Assembly (NCBI RefSeq): GCF_001687665.2
Contig: NZ_CP016543.2
Coordinates: forward strand, 558,001-622,000
Reading direction: 5' to 3'
Origin: Planococcus donghaensis
GTDB taxonomy: Bacteria > Bacillota > Bacilli > Bacillales_A > Planococcaceae
Length of the DNA: 64,000 nucleotides
In this document: positions 60,243 through 64,000 of the stretch, in pieces
Numbering within the stretch: the stretch's first letter is position 1
Layout of the letters: each line of letters starts with the position of its first letter
Notes under the pieces: generated by a model
Database searches by the model: none
Told to the model about the DNA's origin: nothing
Seen by the model: only the letters and a program-made list of their open reading frames with translations
Position numbers and translations under genes: made by a program

Positions 60243-62065
60243 GCCAAATGGGACCTCCACATGGCGGGGCAAGCATGCCGCCACAAAAAGCAAAAGATTT
60301 TAAAGGCACATTCCGACGCCTGGTTTCGTATTTAAAGCCACGTCGTAAAAAACTGGCAGCCGTCTTTTTAGTTGCCATTCTTAGTACAGTCTTTACGATT
60401 ATCGGCCCGAAAATCATGGGGATGGCCATTACCGAATTGTTTGAAGGAGCTTATGGTCAATTACAAGGTGTACCGGGTGGTGGCATCGATTTTGGAGTTA
60501 TTGGTCAGTTGCTCGCACTTCTTGCCGGATTGTACGTATTTAGTAGTTTGTTTAGTTATATTCAGCAATACATGATGTCGACAGTCGCGCAAGACACCGT
60601 CTACGATTTGCGCCAAGACGTCAATAAAAAACTAGAGAAATTACCACTCAAGTATTTTGACGGACGAGCAAACGGCGAAACGCTAAGTCGTATGACAAAT
60701 GACATTGATACAATCGGCAGCACGTTGCAACAAAGTTTGACGCAATTTATTACGTCGATTGTCACGATTCTCGGGATTTTCGTTATGATGTTAACGATTA
60801 GTCCGCTCCTAACGTTGATTGCCGTTGTCACGCTGCCATTGTCGTTATTTGTTATCGGACCGATTTTGAAAAAATCTCAAAAGTACTTTGCGAGCCAACA
60901 AAAAAACCTTGGCCATCTAAATGGTCACGTAGAAGAAATGTACACCGGTCACCAAGTCGTCAAAGCGTTTGGACATGAAGCAAAATCGAACGAACAATTT
61001 GATGCAGTCAATGAAGAACTATACAACGCCGGGCGTAAAGCTCAGTTTATCTCTGGGATCATTATGCCGATGATGACGTTGATCGGGAACTTGAGTTATG
61101 TCTTGATTAGTATCGTCGGGGGTATTTTAGTTACGCAACGCGCGATTTCGATCGGGGACATTCAAGCGTTTATCACGTATTCCAAACAGTTTACGCAGCC
61201 GATTACGCAAACGGCGAACATCGCCAATATCGTTCAATCAACCATTGCCGCTGCAGAGCGCGTGTTTGAATTGCTGGATGAGGAAGAAGAAGTAAAAGAA
61301 GTGTCCACTTCTGTTCTCGAACGTGCAAAAGGTTCGGTTGTATTTGAAAATGTGAATTTTGGGTATAGCAGTGAGTTGTTGATCGAGAACATGAATATTG
61401 ATGTGTCACCAGGACAAACGGTCGCCATAGTTGGGCCGACCGGTGCTGGGAAAACCACTTTGATCAATTTACTGATGCGTTTTTACGAATTAAATGCCGG
61501 ACGCATTTTAATCGATGGTCTCGATTCGCGTGACATGTCGAGACACGAATTGCGTCAAAACTTTGGCATGGTGTTGCAAGACACATGGCTCTTTAACGGC
61601 ACCATTCGCGACAATATTGCGTACGGCAAAACGGGTGCGACCAAAGAACAAGTGTGCGAGGCGGCAAAAGCAGCACATGCCGATCACTTTATCCGCACGT
61701 TGCCGGACGGCTACGATACGATTTTAAATCAAGAAGTATCGAATATTTCACAAGGACAAAAGCAGTTATTGACCATTGCGCGTGCGATTCTCGCCGATCC
61801 GCCAATTATGATTTTGGACGAGGCAACATCGAGCGTCGATACGCGGACGGAAATCTTTATCCAAAAAGCGATGAACCAATTGATGGACGGCCGCACAAGC
61901 TTTGTTATTGCGCACCGTTTGTCGACCATTAAAGACGCTGACCTGATCCTCGTCATGGATCAAGGGAAAGTTATCGAACAAGGCACACATCAACAATTGC
62001 TAGATAAAGACGGCTTTTACGCCGATTTGTATCAAAGTCAATTTACAGCGAAATTGGCTGTTTAA
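60239..62065 (+). CDS. Heterodimeric multidrug ABC exporter, catalytic subunit (BmrD/YheH-like)
   Basis: A 608-residue half transporter with a Pro/Gly-rich N-terminal tail (PPHGGASMPPQKAKDFKG), six membrane segments and an ATPase domain. Walker A GPTGAGKTTL, Walker B MILDEATSS with Glu528, and H-loop IAHRLST are intact, but its signature reads SQGQ (504-507) instead of SGGQ. So one composite ATP site (from this Walker motifs and the partner's signature) is active and the other degenerate. Probably exports drugs or lipids under MarR control. Confidence 0.94.
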   Translation: MSQMGPPHGGASMPPQKAKDFKGTFRRLVSYLKPRRKKLAAVFLVAILSTVFTIIGPKIMGMAITELFEGAYGQLQGVPGGGIDFGVIGQLLALLAGLYVFSSLFSYIQQYMMSTVAQDTVYDLRQDVNKKLEKLPLKYFDGRANGETLSRMTNDIDTIGSTLQQSLTQFITSIVTILGIFVMMLTISPLLTLIAVVTLPLSLFVIGPILKKSQKYFASQQKNLGHLNGHVEEMYTGHQVVKAFGHEAKSNEQFDAVNEELYNAGRKAQFISGIIMPMMTLIGNLSYVLISIVGGILVTQRAISIGDIQAFITYSKQFTQPITQTANIANIVQSTIAAAERVFELLDEEEEVKEVSTSVLERAKGSVVFENVNFGYSSELLIENMNIDVSPGQTVAIVGPTGAGKTTLINLLMRFYELNAGRILIDGLDSRDMSRHELRQNFGMVLQDTWLFNGTIRDNIAYGKTGATKEQVCEAAKAAHADHFIRTLPDGYDTILNQEVSNISQGQKQLLTIARAILADPPIMILDEATSSVDTRTEIFIQKAMNQLMDGRTSFVIAHRLSTIKDADLILVMDQGKVIEQGTHQQLLDKDGFYADLYQSQFTAKLAV

Positions 62066-62068
62066 CGT

Positions 62069-62099
62069 AAAAAAGGTCCACTTTGGTGGACCTTTTTTA
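62069..62099. terminator. Bidirectional terminator
   Basis: AAAAAAGGTCCAC and GTGGACCTTTTTT pair around TTTG. It closes the ABC operon and the convergent CPBP gene. Confidence 0.93.
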
Positions 62100-62101
62100 T
62101 T

Positions 62102-62908
62102 CTATAATAGAGTTTTTTGCGTTGGCAGCCCGCGCGCAAGCCAATAAATCGCAGCGATCATGAACACGGCACTAACAACTAACATGATGGTATTCGGCAT
62201 GGCTTTCGTATAGATGTCTGTAAAGTTGAATATGGCAACAGATGCAGGCCACTTTGGTGCTAAAAACAGGGAAGCGGCCGCAAGTGAATTATTGATGATG
62301 TGCAAAAAAATCGGGACCAGTAAATTATTGGTGCGCAAATACAAGAGCGAGGCTATCACACCGAACAAAAATGCGCCAATCACATCAAGATGCAACACAC
62401 CAAAAACCAAGCTAGAAAATAAAATACCGCCCCACACCGAAGTTTTACCGATCAAGCGTTTTAACAACACGCCGCGGAACATAAATTCCTCGACCACTGG
62501 CGCTAAAACGGCGATGGTAAAAATCGTAAACGCAATATACCAAGGCGACTCGGGCAGCGGGATTTCTTCTAGCAAAAAGTCAACAAGCCACGGCGCAAAC
62601 GGTGCCAACACATACAGCTGTAGCCAAAACATGCTAAGCGAAAAAGCAATCGACACAGCCACTAACGCAAATAAAAGCGGCAACCATTTCTTGGTGCCAG
62701 TAAGCGATAAAACGTTCCAAACTGAGGCATTGTGTTTTTTGAAATAATAACCAAAATAAAGTCCAGGTACGATAACATACATCACCAACTGGCTGACAAC
62801 GTCAAACGTGATGACGCTGACATTTAGCAACACTAACGTCACCATACTGATTATGGTTCCGATCACCGAATACAAAATCAAATACCGCGCTTTCATTTCT
62901 TCAAACAT
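62102..62908 (-). CDS. CPBP-family intramembrane metalloprotease
   Basis: A 268-residue polytopic membrane protein of the CPBP (CAAX protease/bacteriocin-processing, Abi) family. Motif 1 is the EExxxR-type PVVEEFMFRGVLLKRL; motif 2 is FGVLHLD and motif 3 HIINNSL, supplying the metal-type His. About seven to eight hydrophobic segments. The family includes bacteriocin immunity proteins and intramembrane proteases; substrate unknown. GGCGGTG lies five bases before the ATG at 62908. Confidence 0.92.
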   Translation of the reverse strand: MFEEMKARYLILYSVIGTIISMVTLVLLNVSVITFDVVSQLVMYVIVPGLYFGYYFKKHNASVWNVLSLTGTKKWLPLLFALVAVSIAFSLSMFWLQLYVLAPFAPWLVDFLLEEIPLPESPWYIAFTIFTIAVLAPVVEEFMFRGVLLKRLIGKTSVWGGILFSSLVFGVLHLDVIGAFLFGVIASLLYLRTNNLLVPIFLHIINNSLAAASLFLAPKWPASVAIFNFTDIYTKAMPNTIMLVVSAVFMIAAIYWLARGLPTQKTLL

Positions 62909-63018
62909 GGAGCACCGCCTTTTTAGGTGTCGTAGTAGATTATACGAACGTGAGCGCAGTAAGTTCCAAAAGACGCTATTTTTCGACAGCGGACCTAAAA
63001 CAGCGTATGCTTAAGGTA

Positions 63019-63042
63019 GTTTACCTGACTCCTTTAGGGCAG
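63019..63042 (+). promoter_or_regulatory. Possible sigma-B type promoter of the small charged protein gene
   Basis: GTTTAC (63019-63024) and GGGCAG (63037-63042) are 12 bases apart, close to the sigma-B consensus GTTTAA-N12-15-GGGTAT. It lies 22 bases before the ATG at 63065. The -10 match is partial. Confidence 0.35.
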
Positions 63043-63064
63043 GCAGAACGGAAGGATGATTCAC

Positions 63065-63238
63065 ATGGCATTTCTAGACAAACTCACCCAACTCAAAGAC
63101 AAGTCGATCGAAAAAGGCAGAGCCCATTGGGAAGAAAACAAAGACGACTACAAAGAAAAAGCCACCAACTACAAAGACAAAGCGATGGTCATGAAAGACG
63201 ACGTTGCCAATAAAATAAAAGAAAAAACGAAAAAATGA
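63065..63238 (+). CDS. Small Lys/Asp-rich helical protein, 57 residues
   Basis: MAFLDKLTQLKDKSIEKGRAHWEENKDDYKEKATNYKDKAMVMKDDVANKIKEKTKK-type sequence (start MAFLDKL, then repeated YKEKATNYKDKA blocks), almost entirely charged and predicted helical. It recalls CsbD/YtxH-like or LEA-like stress proteins, but I cannot assign a family. GGAAGGATG lies upstream of the ATG at 63065. A possible sigma-B promoter and its own terminator support a monocistronic stress gene. Confidence 0.7.
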   Translation: MAFLDKLTQLKDKSIEKGRAHWEENKDDYKEKATNYKDKAMVMKDDVANKIKEKTKK

Positions 63239-63246
63239 TGGATCGA

Positions 63247-63280
63247 GTAGCCAAGCTGGTAAAGCTTGGCTGCTTTTTTT
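63247..63280 (+). terminator. Terminator after the small charged protein gene
   Basis: AGCCAAGCT and AGCTTGGCT pair around GGTAA, followed by GCTTTTTTT. Confidence 0.9.
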
Positions 63281-63288
63281 GTGGGGTT

Positions 63289-63900
63289 GTTTTACATGAA
63301 GTTTTGGGGTCTATACGTGAACTTTTGAGAGTTATACACGAACTTTTCAGCTCTTTACCTGAAGTTTTGGAGTTTTAACAGTGATGCCTTCTTTTACATG
63401 AAGTTTTCGAGTCTTTACCTGAACTTTTAGCGTTTTAATAAGGATGCCTACTTTTACATGAATATTTGAAGTCTTTACCCGAACTTTTAAGAGTTATACC
63501 TGAACTTTTGAGATCTTTACCTGAAGTTTTGGAGTTTTAACAAGGATGCGAGTTTTTACAAGAACTTTTGAAGTCTTTACCTGAACTTTTAAGAGTTATA
63601 CCTGAACTTTTGAAATCTTTACCTGAAGTTTTGGAGTTTTAACAAGGATGCGAGTTTTTACAAGAACTTTTGAAGTCTTTACCTGAACATTTGAGAGTTA
63701 TACCTGAACTTTTCAGCTCTTTACCTGAAGTTTTAGCGTTTTAACAAGGATGCCTTCTTTTACCTGAATTTTTGAAGTCTTTACCTGAACATTTGAGCTC
63801 TTTACCTGAACTTTTGGAACTTTAACAGGGATGCGAGTTTTTACCTGAACTTTTCAGCTCTTTACTTAAACTTTTAGCGTTTTAACAGGGATGCCTATTT
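63289..63900. repeat. Long array, core TTTACCTGAACTTTT, n x 21 + 18 bp spacing of odd modules
   Basis: About two dozen 20-22 bp modules (TTACCTGAACTTTTGAAGTCT type) are interrupted by a short odd module ACARGGATGC. The odd module (aligned at the C of CAAGG) occurs at 63379, 63439, 63541, 63643, 63745, 63826 and 63886: spacings 60, 102, 102, 102, 81, 60. All equal 18 plus a multiple of 21. Adjacent modules keep position-specific tails (GGAGTTTTA always precedes the odd module). No gene is visible in the 750 bases after 63238. Confidence 0.95.
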
Positions 63901-63987
63901 CCACACAATAATAAAAACAGAATACTCAGACTTTAATTCTCGCGTCATTCAAGCGATAATAGAAGAAAGGAAAAGAGTGGAGGTCAT

Positions 63988-64000
63988 ATGATGGAGAAGA
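63988..64000 (+). CDS. Start of a gene that continues beyond the window
   Basis: GAGTGGAGGTCAT is followed by ATG ATG GAG AAG at 63988. The strong GGAGG six to ten bases upstream and the AT-rich promoter-like stretch before it suggest a real start, but only four codons are visible. Confidence 0.45.

Noticed and set aside
63289..63900. CRISPR array
   Set aside because: The conserved core is only about 14 bases, units are 21 bp with degenerate repeats and patterned tails rather than identical 28-37 bp repeats with unique spacers, and there are no cas genes.

Overview
This window is chromosomal DNA of a low-to-moderate G+C Gram-positive bacterium, most likely a member of the Planococcaceae (Planococcus/Planomicrobium-like). 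The reasons are Bacillales-type gene families throughout (YitJ-like methionine enzyme under an S-box, NagR/YvoA-type GntR regulator, BmrC/BmrD-like ABC pair, MsmX-like ATPase, CPBP protease, YdhK-like lipoprotein), strong AGGAGG-type ribosome binding sites, many Rho-independent terminators, and hairpin repeats of a kind I associate with Bacillales. No rRNA, tRNA, transposase, integrase, phage or cas gene was seen. The genus is an inference.

Layout. 1-6.5 kb: sulfate assimilation and siroheme genes (cysH 3' end, sumT, sirB-like, hemD-like, cysJ, cysI). 7.7-13.2 kb: SAM-I riboswitch followed by a bifunctional homocysteine methyltransferase/methylenetetrahydrofolate reductase and metH. 13.4-20 kb: secreted MsrAB, a luciferase-like oxidoreductase, an MDR reductase, an Old Yellow Enzyme and a KtrB/TrkH potassium transporter. 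20-23.5 kb: TAXI-type TRAP transporter operon. 24.4-30.1 kb: N-acetylglucosamine operon (PTS, nagA, nagB, regulator, HPr, SIS protein) behind a palindromic operator. 30.4-36.5 kb: envelope/metal-type genes (two lipoproteins, a two-component system, a Cys-rich copper-type four-helix protein, a SHOCT protein) with a carotenoid-desaturase-like flavoprotein. 36.6-43.4 kb: small enzymes, an ABC exporter and a probable cupin pseudogene. 43.5-54.7 kb: maltose/isomalto-oligosaccharide utilisation (MsmX ATPase, PucR-type regulator, two GH13 glucosidases with different predicted linkage specificity, ROK glucokinase, binding protein and permeases, LacI regulator). 55-63.2 kb: MEDS-domain protein, DUF4385 protein, TIGR01777 epimerase, an orphan sigma region 2 protein, a MarR-regulated heterodimeric ABC exporter, a CPBP protease and a small charged protein.

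The most unusual content is between the genes. At least eight intergenic stretches (near 16.0, 23.7, 30.2, 39.2, 41.5, 54.7, 55.6 and 63.3 kb) are degenerate arrays built on a lattice of about 20-21 bp. In the five best arrays the modules are grouped into a higher-order period of 101-103 bp. In the ACMTGAACTTTT-type arrays that period is typically four 21-bp modules plus one short module of 16-18 bp, and shorter periods (81 and 60 bp) equal the long one minus one or two modules. At least three unrelated core sequences use this layout. Two arrays share a 45-bp perfect inverted repeat and flank the nag operon. I know of no described family with this architecture, but I could not search.

Gene starts were chosen by ribosome binding site and often lie a few codons inside the longest open frame. 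All functions are inferred from sequence features visible here and from knowledge of the families.
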